A DNA stretch of 64,000 nucleotides from Bifidobacterium magnum. GTDB lineage: Bacteria > Actinomycetota > Actinomycetes > Actinomycetales > Bifidobacteriaceae. The stretch covers positions 124,001 through 188,000 of the forward strand of contig NZ_JGZB01000003.1 of the NCBI RefSeq assembly GCF_000741255.1. The letters are read 5' to 3'. A model generated the notes under the pieces. The model saw only the letters and a program-made list of their open reading frames with translations. It was not told the origin of the DNA and searched no databases. The position numbers and the translations under genes were made by a program. Position 1 is the first letter of the stretch. Every line of letters begins with the position of its first letter. Of this stretch, positions 35,140 to 44,595 are shown piece after piece.

Positions 35140-37908
35140 TTACTCGGCGTACTTCGCGGGATCTTCGGCGAACGTGCTGGCGCAATGCGGGCTGCAGAAG
35201 TAGTACGTCTTGCCTTCATATTCTTGCGTGGATACTGCGTCCTTCGGAGAGATCGTCATGCCGCAAATCGGGTCCAGTACTTTTTCTTCGGCCATATCGG
35301 TTCCTTTCTGTTGGGATGGTTGGGAAATTGGTTCTTGAGTTTCTGTGGAAACTGAAGTCAGTGTGAGCGGCCGCTTGCCCTTGCGTATGTGAATATGGCG
35401 GATTTGCGCCGGATGGAACGTGCGCAGACGGCTCGCGTTGAGTACCACGGACAGCGAGGAGAACGCCATGGCCGCACCCGCGATCATGGGGCTGAGCAGT
35501 ACATGGAACGCGGGGTAGAGGACGCCCGCCGCGATCGGGATGCCCAATCCGTTGTATCCGAGTGCAAATCCGAGATTCTCGTAAATGTTGCGCATGGTGG
35601 CGTCCGACAGGTCGATGGCCGTCACTACGGCGGTCAGCTCGCCGTTCATGAGCGTCACATCCGCCGATTCGATGGCCACATCCGTACCAGTGCCGATGGC
35701 GAGGCCCACGTCCGCTTTCACGAGGGCGGGCGCGTCATTGATGCCGTCGCCGACCATCGCCACCGTGCGGCCTTGGTCCTGCAGTTGCGCGATGACCTGT
35801 TCCTTGTTTTCCGGCCGTACGCGCGCCACCACATGGTCGATGCCGACTTCGGCCGCGATATGGCGTGCCGTGGCCTCGTTGTCTCCCGTGAGCATGACCA
35901 CGTCGATATTGCGCTTGCGCAATTCCTCCACGGCTTTGCGGGAGGTCGGCTTGACCTCATCGGCGATGGCCAGCGCGAGCGCCACATGGCCGTTTACGCT
36001 CGCGATGACAGGACTTGCACCATGGGCGGCAAGAGATTGCATCTCATGGGTCGCGCTGTGGAGTTCATGCTCGGGCACTTGCCCCGAGATCAACGTGGCG
36101 TTGCCTACAGTGACCTGTGCCGGATCATGACCTTCCAAAGTGACCGTAGCCTTTACGCCTTGGCCGGGAATGGCCGCGAATTTGCTCGGCTTGGCAATGC
36201 TTAGACCGCGCTGCTTGGCCGCTTCCACGACGGCCTGCGCCAGCGGGTGCTCGGACACGGATTCGGCGGAAGCAACGAGCGCAAGCGTGGCGTCGTCCAC
36301 CGTGTCGGTCCATGAGTCGCCCTGGAATGTGCGCATGCCCGTTACCGCGGGCTTGCCGCGCGTGATGGTGCCCGTTTTGTCGAATACCACCGTGTCCACG
36401 TGATGCAAGGTTTCCAATGCTTGCGCCGTGCGGAACAGTACGCCGAGCTGTGCGCCTTTGCCTGTGGCAATGGTGATGGACAGCGGAGTGGCGATGCCGA
36501 GCGCGCACGGGCAGGCGATCACCAGCACGCTGATCGCCGCGATCAGGCCTCGCACGCCGTGCGGTTGGACGCCCGTGAACCACCAGGCCACAAACGTCCA
36601 TATGGCAATGAGGATCACGGCGGGCACGAACACGGCGGCCACCTTGTCCGCAATGCGCTGGATCGGGGCCTTGGACGTCTGCGCCTTTTTCACCAGCGCG
36701 ACGATCTGGGCGAGCGTGGTGTCGGCGCCCACCCTGGTGGCGCGGTAGCGCAGCGTTCCCGTGGTATTGACCGTGGCGCCGATTACCGTGTCGCCTTCGC
36801 GCTTCATGACGGGAATGGATTCACCCGTGACCATCGACTCGTCGATTGCGGATTGGCCCGAAACCACCACGCCGTCCACGGGCAGCTTGTCGGCCGGACG
36901 GATTTCAAGAATGTCGCCAATCGCCACGGCATCGGTGGGTACCTGTTCCACCGTGCCACCACGGACCACGCGGGCCATGGAAGGACGCAAATCGAGCAGC
37001 GAGCGGATCGCGTCGCCCGTGCCGGCGCGGGCGCGGGCCTCAAGCAGTTGACCGAGGATCATCAACGTGATAATGGTGCCCACAGCTTCGTAATACGGTT
37101 CACGCGCATCCACCGGCAGCAGCGTAGGCCAAACCGTCACCACAAGGCTATAGCCGAAGGAGGCCACGGTGCCCAGCGTGACGAGCGAGTTCATTTCGGG
37201 ATTGCGATGGAATATGGCGAGCCATCCCGTACGGTGCACAGGCCATCCGCAATAGAACATGACAGGAATCACGAGCACAAGTTGCAGCCATGGGCTCGTA
37301 AGCCAAGCGGGCGCCACGTCGTGGAACCATCCGTGCAAGCCCGGAACCATGGGAAGCATGGCCACACACAGCAGCGGCACCGTGCACACAATGCCCACAA
37401 TAAGGCGCGTTTTCAACGATGTGATTTCCTTGTCGCGCGCCTCCTTCTCGGCTTGGTCGGTGGCGCCCGTTTGTGCTGCGGCGGGGGTGGCCTGCGCTGG
37501 AGTGGTGGCGCGGGTCGCAACATTGCCGGACCCGGCGGCATCGTCTCCCGTGACATGCAAGGAGCCGTGCAACATGTTCATGCCGCACGCAAACGGGTAA
37601 TCTCCAGGCGCAAGCGCCGGCAAATGCAATGACGTGACGGAATTCTCTGGGAGAGCCTGATCGATTCCTAGATCGGAGAAGACGACATGCGAGGAACATT
37701 CGCCGCCCTCCTGGCGGTCGAACACCAGCGTTGTCGGCGTTCCCGCCTCCAATTGAATGACCGCGGGAGTGTAGCCGCCCTTCACCACAATGCGCGCACT
37801 CTGGCCGCCATCTTCCATACTGGCCTTCGCGGCGCGTTTGGGCGCGAAGAAATACCAGAGTAACAACGCGCTGACAATCACCGCCGCGCACACTATTGCG
37901 ATATCCAA
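35140..37908 (-). CDS. copA: Copper-translocating P1B-type ATPase with N-terminal cupredoxin-like and C-terminal YHS domains
   Basis: 922 residues. An N-terminal membrane anchor is followed by a cupredoxin-like domain (about 35-122) with likely ligands in ECSSHVVF and [10 protein letters not shown], then the P1B ATPase. ATPase landmarks: transport-site C466-P-C468, phosphorylation D510 in DKTGT, the [11 protein letters not shown]is-Pro pair, [10 protein letters not shown] near 720, and the copper-type YN and MAFSS segments in the last helices. No CxxC metal-binding domain is present at the N-terminus. The last 51 residues form a YHS domain ([14 protein letters not shown]). TTG 37908 has GTGAGG five bases upstream. 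Expected role: Cu+ export. Confidence 0.92.
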   Translation of the reverse strand: MDIAIVCAAVIVSALLLWYFFAPKRAAKASMEDGGQSARIVVKGGYTPAVIQLEAGTPTTLVFDRQEGGECSSHVVFSDLGIDQALPENSVTSLHLPALAPGDYPFACGMNMLHGSLHVTGDDAAGSGNVATRATTPAQATPAAAQTGATDQAEKEARDKEITSLKTRLIVGIVCTVPLLCVAMLPMVPGLHGWFHDVAPAWLTSPWLQLVLVIPVMFYCGWPVHRTGWLAIFHRNPEMNSLVTLGTVASFGYSLVVTVWPTLLPVDAREPYYEAVGTIITLMILGQLLEARARAGTGDAIRSLLDLRPSMARVVRGGTVEQVPTDAVAIGDILEIRPADKLPVDGVVVSGQSAIDESMVTGESIPVMKREGDTVIGATVNTTGTLRYRATRVGADTTLAQIVALVKKAQTSKAPIQRIADKVAAVFVPAVILIAIWTFVAWWFTGVQPHGVRGLIAAISVLVIACPCALGIATPLSITIATGKGAQLGVLFRTAQALETLHHVDTVVFDKTGTITRGKPAVTGMRTFQGDSWTDTVDDATLALVASAESVSEHPLAQAVVEAAKQRGLSIAKPSKFAAIPGQGVKATVTLEGHDPAQVTVGNATLISGQVPEHELHSATHEMQSLAAHGASPVIASVNGHVALALAIADEVKPTSRKAVEELRKRNIDVVMLTGDNEATARHIAAEVGIDHVVARVRPENKEQVIAQLQDQGRTVAMVGDGINDAPALVKADVGLAIGTGTDVAIESADVTLMNGELTAVVTAIDLSDATMRNIYENLGFALGYNGLGIPIAAGVLYPAFHVLLSPMIAGAAMAFSSLSVVLNASRLRTFHPAQIRHIHIRKGKRPLTLTSVSTETQEPISQPSQQKGTDMAEEKVLDPICGMTISPKDAVSTQEYEGKTYYFCSPHCASTFAEDPAKYAE
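35293..35307 (-). promoter_or_regulatory. Internal Shine-Dalgarno and ATG for a separate YHS protein
   Basis: Inside the copper ATPase gene, AAAGGA (35302-35307) lies six bases before an in-frame ATG (35295). Initiation here would yield a free 51-residue YHS protein (35140-35295). The linker before it is low-complexity. Presence of the site is seen; use is inference. Confidence 0.55.
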
Positions 37909-38106
37909 TGTGCCTCACTTTCCCTCTAATACACGCTCGTACCGGGATGATAAATAGGAAAACCAACGAAAACAAGACCCATTCCGAGATACAGCGTTAA
38001 GCGAATCCGGGAATAGGAAGCGTTTCGGCTGCGCTGCAGGAGTAGCCGCGCCCATGGTCCTAGAGTGAAGTCAACATATCTGACGCATCATGGAAAGGTT
38101 GGGATA

Positions 38107-38913
38107 ATGGGATATACGCTCATTACTGGTGCATCAAGCGGAATCGGTCGCGAAATGGCACTGCTGTGCGCCGAGGAACACCGCGATCTGGTCATCACCG
38201 CGCGCAACGAGGCGGTACTCAACGGCCTCAAGAAACAGATCGAAGAGGAATACGGCGTCAAGGTGCTCGTGATCCCGGCAGACTTGAGCCAGAGCGCCGC
38301 GCCACAACAATTGTATGACGCGACCACAAAAGCCGGCATACACGTGGACATGCTCGTCAACGACGCGGGCTTTTCCGACTGGACGCGCTTTTTGGAAGCG
38401 GACTGGAACAAGACGGAAGCCATGATGCAACTCAACATGCATGCCGTGGCGCAGCTGTCCTATCTATACGGACGCGACATGGTCTCGCTGGGAAGCGGCA
38501 AAATCGTCAACATCTCCTCGATCGCCTCCGCGATGCCCGGCCCGTACATGGCCATGTATTACGCGACTAAGGCGTTTGTCAGGTCGCTGGGCGTGGCGCT
38601 CGCCAAGGAACTGGAACATACGGGCGTGACGGTTACCACCATCTGCCCGGGTCCTGTCACCACGGGATTCGCGAAGGCCGCCAATATGCACGGCAAGAAT
38701 TTCTACACGATGGCCAAAGCGGCCACGCCAAGCCAAGTGGCGCAATTCGCCTACCGCAAGGCCATGCGCGGCAAGGCGCTCGCATACCAAGGGGCGCTCG
38801 CCAAGGCGTGTTCCGTGCTCGTGCGTATCGCGCCGCTGTGTCTGTTGGTGGCCGGCGCGGCCACGATGAACGGGGGAGACCCCGGCAAAGGCGCAAACCC
38901 GTTGCGCAAGTAG
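38107..38913 (+). CDS. Short-chain dehydrogenase/reductase (SDR) family protein
   Basis: 268 residues. Rossmann cofactor motif TGASSGIG, NDAG, the catalytic Ser in VNISSIAS and YxxxK in YYATK are all present, so a classical NAD(P)-dependent oxidoreductase. The C-terminal 60 residues (KACSVLVRIAPLCLLVAG) are hydrophobic, as in the SDRs annotated as membrane-associated ketoacyl or steroid reductase-like proteins. ATG 38107 with GGAAAGG upstream. It is divergent from the copper ATPase gene. The substrate is not evident. Confidence 0.85.
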   Translation: MGYTLITGASSGIGREMALLCAEEHRDLVITARNEAVLNGLKKQIEEEYGVKVLVIPADLSQSAAPQQLYDATTKAGIHVDMLVNDAGFSDWTRFLEADWNKTEAMMQLNMHAVAQLSYLYGRDMVSLGSGKIVNISSIASAMPGPYMAMYYATKAFVRSLGVALAKELEHTGVTVTTICPGPVTTGFAKAANMHGKNFYTMAKAATPSQVAQFAYRKAMRGKALAYQGALAKACSVLVRIAPLCLLVAGAATMNGGDPGKGANPLRK

Positions 38914-39048
38914 CGGCTTATGACCGTCGACACGGCGGCCGGCCGTGGAAAGCCGGGAACGCGAACGACCCCTAAAAGTATCGGGTTACGTATAAAATCA
39001 TGACGTTTCGCGTTTCCACGCATGTTTCCATGACTATGAAAGGCCGTC

Positions 39049-40902
39049 GTGCCCAACACAATGATTGATTTGGACGAGCTTGAACTGATTGAGCCGTATG
39101 AACAAACCGCTGAAGAAGAAGAGCCCCAGCTTACTTTTGCCCAATTGGGCGTTCCCGGTCCGCTCGTTCACGTATTGAACAACGACCACAAAACCACCGC
39201 ATTCCCCATTCAGGCCGACACGCTTCCCGATTCCCTCGAAGGCCGTGACATTCTGGGCCGCGGTCGTACGGGTTCCGGCAAGACCCTCGCATTTTCCATC
39301 CCGATGATCTCGCGCCTCGGTGAAGTGGACTTCACGGACGGCATGTCTTACAACCAGTTCCGCAAGCAGGTGCGCAACATTCAGCACAAGCACCTCTATG
39401 AGCGCCAGCAGGACGATTTCACGCCGCATCCGCGCGGACTCGTACTTGCGCCGACCCGAGAACTGGCCAACCAGATCAACGATGTGCTCGCGCCGCTCGC
39501 CGACGTGTATGGCATGTCGACCACCACCGTGTACGGTGGTGTGAAGTACATCCACCAGATTCGCGATCTGCGCGCGGGCGCCGATATCGTGGTGGCATGC
39601 CCGGGCCGTTTGGAAGACCTTATTGAACAGGGTGTGCTGACGCTTGCGGGCGTGAAGGTTGTTGTTATCGACGAAGCCGACGAGATGGCGGACATGGGCT
39701 TCCTTGAGCCGATCCAGCGCATTCTGCGCCAGATCCCCGACTCCGCCCAGCATATGCTGTTCTCCGCCACGCTCGACCATGGCGTGGACAAGGTGGTGCA
39801 GGAATTCCTGCACGATCCGAAGGAGCACGCGGTGGACGAGGCGACGAGCGCCGTGGACCTCATGACGCACCACGTGTTCGAGGTCAAGCGCGCGGACAAG
39901 CCGGCGCTGATCCGCAAGCTCGCCAGCGGCAAGGGACGCCGCATCCTGTTCACGCGCACGAAGTTCCAGACCAAGAAGCTGGCCAAGGAACTGACGCAGC
40001 ATGGCATTCCGGCCGCGGAACTGGACGGCAACCTGTCCCAGAACCAGCGAGACCGCAACCTCCAGGCGTTCGAGTCCGGTGAAGTGAATGTGCTGGTCGC
40101 CACCGATGTGGCCGCACGTGGCATTGATGTGAGCAATGTGGAACTCGTGGTCCAGGTGGATCCGCCGCAGGATTCCAAGTCCTTCCTGCACCGTTCGGGC
40201 CGTACGGCGCGTGCCGGCAAGTCCGGCGATGTGGTCACCGTGATGACGCCTGATCAGCGCCGCTATGTGAAACATCTCGTGAAACGAGCCGGTATCGACT
40301 GGAAGCCCGTCAAGGTCACGCCCGAGGACGAACTCGTGCTCTCGCTGGTGGGCGAGGAAGCGGATCCGATCATGGGCTGGAAGCTCGACACGTCCAAGCC
40401 GCTGCATGGCCGCGGCCATGGCGACTCGCGTTCGCGCGACCGCAAGCGTTCCTCGCGCTCCCGCGGACGTAAGGATCGCGGCATGGACCGCATGGACCGT
40501 CCGGGATCCCCGAAGAAGACGAAGAAGAAGTCCAAGAAGAACGACAAATTCGCGGACGCCAAGTTCCAGGACACTAAGTTCAAGGACTCCAAGAAGCGTC
40601 GCGACCGCTATGAGGACCGCGATTTCGATCGTCGTGACCATCGTGACTTCGACCGCAACGATCGTCGTGACCGTAACGATTTTGACCGCCGCGACCACAA
40701 AAACCGTCGTAACTTCGATCGTCGCGACCGTGGCGAACGCAACGATTTCGACCGCAATGACCGCCGCGATCGCAACCGTTCTTACGGCAAGCAGCATGAC
40801 AACGGCGGCAAGTCGCATCGCAACGGCCATATCGGCCACCAATCTCGCGCCCACATGCGCAAGAACTCCACGCCGTTCAGCAAGTCGCGCAAGCGTCACT
40901 GA
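39049..40902 (+). CDS. DEAD-box ATP-dependent RNA helicase with RD-rich tail
   Basis: 617 residues. Q motif FPIQADTLP, motif I GRGRTGSGKT, Ia APTRELA, II IDEADEMADMGF, III FSATLD, IV-VI in the second RecA domain with HRSGRTARAG. An acidic N-terminus (residues 5-25) precedes the core. After about residue 470 the chain becomes highly charged: first Ser/Arg/Lys blocks, then many near-repeats of RRDxxDFDRxD (about 520-590), ending in a basic tail. Such tails bind structured RNA. GTG 39049 has AAAGG five bases upstream; ATG 39061 is an alternative. It ends before a terminator shared with uraA. Confidence 0.93.
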   Translation: MPNTMIDLDELELIEPYEQTAEEEEPQLTFAQLGVPGPLVHVLNNDHKTTAFPIQADTLPDSLEGRDILGRGRTGSGKTLAFSIPMISRLGEVDFTDGMSYNQFRKQVRNIQHKHLYERQQDDFTPHPRGLVLAPTRELANQINDVLAPLADVYGMSTTTVYGGVKYIHQIRDLRAGADIVVACPGRLEDLIEQGVLTLAGVKVVVIDEADEMADMGFLEPIQRILRQIPDSAQHMLFSATLDHGVDKVVQEFLHDPKEHAVDEATSAVDLMTHHVFEVKRADKPALIRKLASGKGRRILFTRTKFQTKKLAKELTQHGIPAAELDGNLSQNQRDRNLQAFESGEVNVLVATDVAARGIDVSNVELVVQVDPPQDSKSFLHRSGRTARAGKSGDVVTVMTPDQRRYVKHLVKRAGIDWKPVKVTPEDELVLSLVGEEADPIMGWKLDTSKPLHGRGHGDSRSRDRKRSSRSRGRKDRGMDRMDRPGSPKKTKKKSKKNDKFADAKFQDTKFKDSKKRRDRYEDRDFDRRDHRDFDRNDRRDRNDFDRRDHKNRRNFDRRDRGERNDFDRNDRRDRNRSYGKQHDNGGKSHRNGHIGHQSRAHMRKNSTPFSKSRKRH

Positions 40903-40960
40903 GTAGCATGGCCGAGAAATAATCGGCGATCGTCCATCGGCAAATAATAAACGAATAATA

Positions 40961-40992
40961 AAGAGGCCCCCCATAACGGGAGGCCTCTTGCG
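40961..40992. terminator. Terminator between convergent helicase and uraA genes
   Basis: 12-bp stem with one mismatch, AAGAGGCC...GGCCTCTT (40961-40968 with 40982-40989), A-rich on the left and T on the right, so usable in both directions. Confidence 0.75.
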
Positions 40993-41014
40993 TATCAACT
41001 ATGGTTTACAACTT

Positions 41015-42364
41015 TCAGTCCTCGCGTTCGAATTCGGAAACGCGCGACGGAATCGGATCGGTGACGGGCTCGTCCACAATCTCGTGGTAACCGCCCTTCG
41101 GAATGGTGCCCGACAGCTTGCCAAGCGCCTTGAGCCCGTGGTACATGACGAGCACGGCGATGGAGCCGAGCGCGATGCCGTTGAACTGCACATTGCCCAA
41201 GGAGAAGGTGAAGTCGGCGATACCCACGATCATGACCACGGAAGCCGTCATCATGTTGAGCGGCTTGCCGAAATCGACCTTGTTGTCCACCCAGATCTGC
41301 ACGCCGATCATGCCGATCATGCCGTAGAGCAGCGTGGTGACGCCGCCGAGGACGCCCGCAGGAATCGAGTTGATGACTTCGCCGAACTTCGGGCACAGGC
41401 TCAGCAAGAAGGCGAATCCCGCCGCACACCAGTAGGCGGCCGTGGAGTAGACCTTCGTGGCGGCCATGACGCCGATGTTCTCGCCGTACGTCGTGGTACC
41501 GGAGCCGCCGCCGAAGCCCGCGACCGTGGTGCCGAGGCCGTCCGCGATCAGGGCCGTGCCGACCTGGTTGTCATAATTGCGGCCAGTCATCTGAGCCACG
41601 GACTTGACGTGGCCCACATTCTCGGCGACCAGCACGAGAACCACGGGCAGGAACATGGGCAGTACCGAGAAGTCCACATGCGGTAGATGGAAATGCGGCA
41701 AACCGAACCAGGCGGCTTGTTCCACGGCCTCGAACGCGACCTGGCCGCGGCAAATGGCGTAGGCGTAGCCGATAAGTACGCCCAGCAAAATGTTCAGGCG
41801 TCCGATCATGCCCTTGAACAGTACCCCGATAAGCAAAACGGCAATCAATGTGATGATTGCCGTATCAGGTGCCGCTTTGAAATTGTTCCACGCACTGGGT
41901 GCGAGATTGAAACCGATAATGGCGACGATCGCGCCGTTGACCACGGGCGGCATAATGCGGTCGACCCAATGGGCGCCAGCCCACTGGACAAGCGCGCCGA
42001 TCAAGGCGAGCAGCAGGCCCGTGCACAGAATGCCGAAGCTGGCCACGGCGATGCCCTTGCCGGAGGAATACACGGCGGCGATCGGGGCGATGAAACCGAA
42101 AGAAGAGCCCAAATATGAAGGAAGCACGTTCTTGTTGATCAACAGGAACAGTGCTGTGGAAAATGCGGTGAAGAAAAGAGTGGTGGAAGGATCGAAATGA
42201 GTGAGGATCGGAACGAGGAATGTCGCGCCGAACATTGCCACCACGTGTTGTGCGCCAATTCCTATGGTCCGTGGCCAAGAAAGTCGTTCGTTTGGTTCAA
42301 CGATCTCGCCCGGTAATAAAGACTTGCCATCGCCATGGAGATTCCATGCGAACAAGTGAGCCAT
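41015..42364 (-). CDS. uraA: Uracil permease (nucleobase:cation symporter-2 family)
   Basis: 449 residues, about 12-14 membrane segments, importing uracil or a related nucleobase with protons. Family motifs: AQHVVAMFGATFLVPIL in the first helix, SSFGFIAPI, GVLIGYAYA, and the substrate-site segment FGGGSGTTTYGENIG (the uracil/xanthine permease signature). ATG 42364 has a GGGAGG SD. The 5' leader carries a palindrome and hairpins that could mediate pyrimidine control. The choice of uracil over xanthine rests on the GxGTTTYGEN form of the motif. Confidence 0.9.
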   Translation of the reverse strand: MAHLFAWNLHGDGKSLLPGEIVEPNERLSWPRTIGIGAQHVVAMFGATFLVPILTHFDPSTTLFFTAFSTALFLLINKNVLPSYLGSSFGFIAPIAAVYSSGKGIAVASFGILCTGLLLALIGALVQWAGAHWVDRIMPPVVNGAIVAIIGFNLAPSAWNNFKAAPDTAIITLIAVLLIGVLFKGMIGRLNILLGVLIGYAYAICRGQVAFEAVEQAAWFGLPHFHLPHVDFSVLPMFLPVVLVLVAENVGHVKSVAQMTGRNYDNQVGTALIADGLGTTVAGFGGGSGTTTYGENIGVMAATKVYSTAAYWCAAGFAFLLSLCPKFGEVINSIPAGVLGGVTTLLYGMIGMIGVQIWVDNKVDFGKPLNMMTASVVMIVGIADFTFSLGNVQFNGIALGSIAVLVMYHGLKALGKLSGTIPKGGYHEIVDEPVTDPIPSRVSEFERED

Positions 42365-42400
42365 GCTTTTTCCTCCCAGAAACCGATATGTCTATTTCTC

Positions 42401-42477
42401 TCTAGATCTAGAAGGCAAACCCGCGCTGCGCAGCATGTGGTTTTACCCTACGCAATAGTAATGGCAACTGCGTAGGG
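42401..42477 (-). promoter_or_regulatory. Structured leader of uraA
   Basis: Contains a perfect 12-base palindrome TCTAGATCTAGA (42401-42412), a GCTGCGCAGC palindrome, and a 9-bp hairpin CCCTACGCA/TGCGTAGGG (42446-42454 with 42469-42477). This could be an operator plus an attenuator-like hairpin upstream of a pyrimidine transporter gene. No trans-acting factor is identifiable. Confidence 0.4.
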
Positions 42478-42573
42478 AATGCGCCCATTTGGCCGCAACT
42501 TGGGCGTGAAGTGTCCACTATGTGTTGGCTAAATCGTTTCAGCGTGACTGTATTGTGAGGTAAGTAACACCAT

Positions 42574-42625
42574 CTTCTGCATTTTGAGACATAAACCTCG
42601 GCGTGTCTGTCTCAAAATGCAGAAG
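42574..42625. repeat. Perfect 17-bp inverted repeat next to brnQ
   Basis: CTTCTGCATTTTGAGAC (42574-42590) is the exact reverse complement of 42609-42625, with an 18-base loop. It lies six bases after the brnQ stop on the minus strand. It is AT-richer than the surroundings and lacks a following T run. Confidence 0.85.
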
Positions 42626-42631
42626 GAATGA

Positions 42632-44320
42632 CTATTTCGTAGTGGCGGTAGTATCCGCAGTATCTGCAGTATCCGCAGCGCCTCCGGTGTCCGGAGTCTG
42701 CGAAGTATCCGGTGCATCTACGCCTTCGTCCTTCGCCGCTTCCTCGTCGGTCTCATTACCGGTATCCGTTTCGTCGTCCTCGTCGGAACCGTCGCGGATC
42801 ACACGGCCCGACTGCATAAGCGAATCAAGCGCCGCCTGCTTCTTGGCCTCACGGGCCGCAACCACATGCGGGTCCTCCTCGTCACGCTTCCAGTTGCGGT
42901 GGAACATGCTCAAATCGAAGCCGATCACGGCGCCCACGAAGGCCGGAAGAATCCATTCGAGCGACATGCCGTACCCGGGAATAATCGACATGACGTGCTC
43001 CAGCGGCGGAATCGAACCGCCCGCCATATGCACGAACGCAAGAATGCAGGAGCACAGCGACACGATCGTCGTGAACAGTACGGACCAGAAATAGATGCGC
43101 GGATAATGCGACGTGAACTTCTTGTGCAGCAGCGTCAGGATCACGAGCACAATCGCGATCGGGTAGAGCGCTTCAAGAATCGGCGCGGCCAGCTGGATAA
43201 TCAGCGACAGGCCGGCGTTGGAAATGATGAACGCCACCACCGTGAACAGCACGCTCCAGGCACGGTAGCTCACCTTCTTGCCGAACACCGTCGGGAACTG
43301 CTCATGGAAGAACGACGAAACGGTGCTGAGCAGGCCCGTGCAGCAGTTGAAGCAGGCGACCACGAAAATGATGCCGATGAACACGATGCCCACGGGGCCG
43401 AACGCGGACTTGGCGAGATTGGTGAGTACGGTCGCGCCCGTCTCGTCGGGGGAGATGGGGAACAGCGAGCCGGACACGGCTCCCACAAAACCGAGCGCTC
43501 CGTAAACCACGGCCAGCATGATGCCGGCGAGGCAGCCCGTAAACGCCACCTCATGATGGTTCTTCTTCTCGTTCTTCACGCCGAACGCGCCGATATTGGC
43601 GGAAATGACAATGCCGAAATACGCGCCAGCCAGCATGTCCATCGTCTGGTAGCCGTTAAGGAAACCCGTCACGAACTGGTGCGCCTTGAAGTCGCCCGTC
43701 GGCGCGCTAAACGCGGGATGATGGATGAAGAAACACACGATCACGAGAATCGCGATCATAATCAGCAGAATCGGGCCCATGACTTTGCCGAGCACTTTGG
43801 ACAGTTTCTCGGGATGCTGCGCCACGATGAACGACAGAATGAAGAAGACGGCCGAGTAGATGAGCTGGGCCACCACATGGTTGTCCGCGCCCACAAACGG
43901 CGCCACCATCATTTCATAGGACGTCGAGGCGCCGCGCGGAATGGCGAACAGCGGGCCGATCGTAAGAATGATGGCCACGGCCAGCACCACCGCGAAAATG
44001 CGGGAGACGCGCCCCGCCATGTTCGCGAAGCCGCCGGCCTTGCTTACGGCGACAACGGCGAGCACGGGCAGGCTCACCGCGGAAATGATGAATCCGACCA
44101 GCGCGCCCAGGCTGGCGTTCCCCGCGAGCGCCCCTACGTATGGCGGGAAAATGAGATTGCCGGCGCCGAAGAACATGGAGAAGAACGTAATGGCCACGAT
44201 TGTGCGCTGGTGCGCGCTCAATGTGCGCCGTCCCGTAGTTACGCCCTGCTCAACGGCTGTAGTTTTGGTTGCCACGGTTCGCGTGTCCGTGGTGTCGCCT
44301 TGTGCGGCGGACTTGTTCAT
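42632..44320 (-). CDS. brnQ: Branched-chain amino acid transport carrier (LIVCS family)
   Basis: 562 residues; sodium-coupled uptake of Leu, Ile and Val in characterised members. About 12 membrane segments beginning with IVAITFFSMFFGAGNLIFPP, the diagnostic first-helix motif. Longer than the usual ~440 residues because both ends carry hydrophilic extensions. The C-terminal ~100 residues are acidic and Asp/Thr-rich, ending with DTADTADTTATTK, encoded by three near-identical 9-base units at 42651-42677. ATG 44320 has GGAGAG upstream. A perfect 17-bp inverted repeat follows the stop. Confidence 0.92.
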   Translation of the reverse strand: MNKSAAQGDTTDTRTVATKTTAVEQGVTTGRRTLSAHQRTIVAITFFSMFFGAGNLIFPPYVGALAGNASLGALVGFIISAVSLPVLAVVAVSKAGGFANMAGRVSRIFAVVLAVAIILTIGPLFAIPRGASTSYEMMVAPFVGADNHVVAQLIYSAVFFILSFIVAQHPEKLSKVLGKVMGPILLIMIAILVIVCFFIHHPAFSAPTGDFKAHQFVTGFLNGYQTMDMLAGAYFGIVISANIGAFGVKNEKKNHHEVAFTGCLAGIMLAVVYGALGFVGAVSGSLFPISPDETGATVLTNLAKSAFGPVGIVFIGIIFVVACFNCCTGLLSTVSSFFHEQFPTVFGKKVSYRAWSVLFTVVAFIISNAGLSLIIQLAAPILEALYPIAIVLVILTLLHKKFTSHYPRIYFWSVLFTTIVSLCSCILAFVHMAGGSIPPLEHVMSIIPGYGMSLEWILPAFVGAVIGFDLSMFHRNWKRDEEDPHVVAAREAKKQAALDSLMQSGRVIRDGSDEDDETDTGNETDEEAAKDEGVDAPDTSQTPDTGGAADTADTADTTATTK

Positions 44321-44463
44321 AATTCTCTCCGATGCGGATCGTCATAGATCGTTGCGTTGAATACTCCACCTTACCCACGATCCGTCAAGAAACGCGCATC
44401 CGTTCCTTTTTTATAGGGTCTTTATGCGGGCATGGCCGCCGAAATAGGAGGAATATCACACAA

Positions 44464-44526
44464 ATGCACATGGAATTTACAGAAAATGATCAGTTAGGAA
44501 TTTTAGAACGCTGCATGGAACGATGA
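44464..44526 (+). CDS. Possible 20-residue leader peptide upstream of the peptidase E-like gene
   Basis: ATG 44464 (MHMEFTENDQLGILERCMER, then TGA) follows a strong AGGAGG at 44446-44451, but the 12-base spacing is long. It lies 69 bases before the peptidase E-like start. Could be a regulatory upstream frame or chance; no regulatory codon run is seen. The rest of the 275-base brnQ/peptidase spacer shows nothing else. Confidence 0.25.
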   Translation: MHMEFTENDQLGILERCMER

Positions 44527-44595
44527 TGGATATCGTTATGGAAATTGTGGATTCGGCTCGACTTTGATATGCCGCGACCGGTAGGAGGCAGTGAT

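Noticed and set aside
37909-38106. Copper-responsive operator between the copper ATPase and SDR genes
   Set aside because: I could not see a convincing palindrome of the CsoR or CopY type in this 198-base spacer.
40600-40800. Repetitive DNA resembling a repeat array
   Set aside because: Explained as codons for the RD-rich helicase tail. No CRISPR array or cas gene is present anywhere in the window.
42651-42677. Three 9-base repeats as a repeat array or CRISPR-like element
   Set aside because: They are in-frame codons for Asp-Thr-Ala repeats in the brnQ tail, without spacers.
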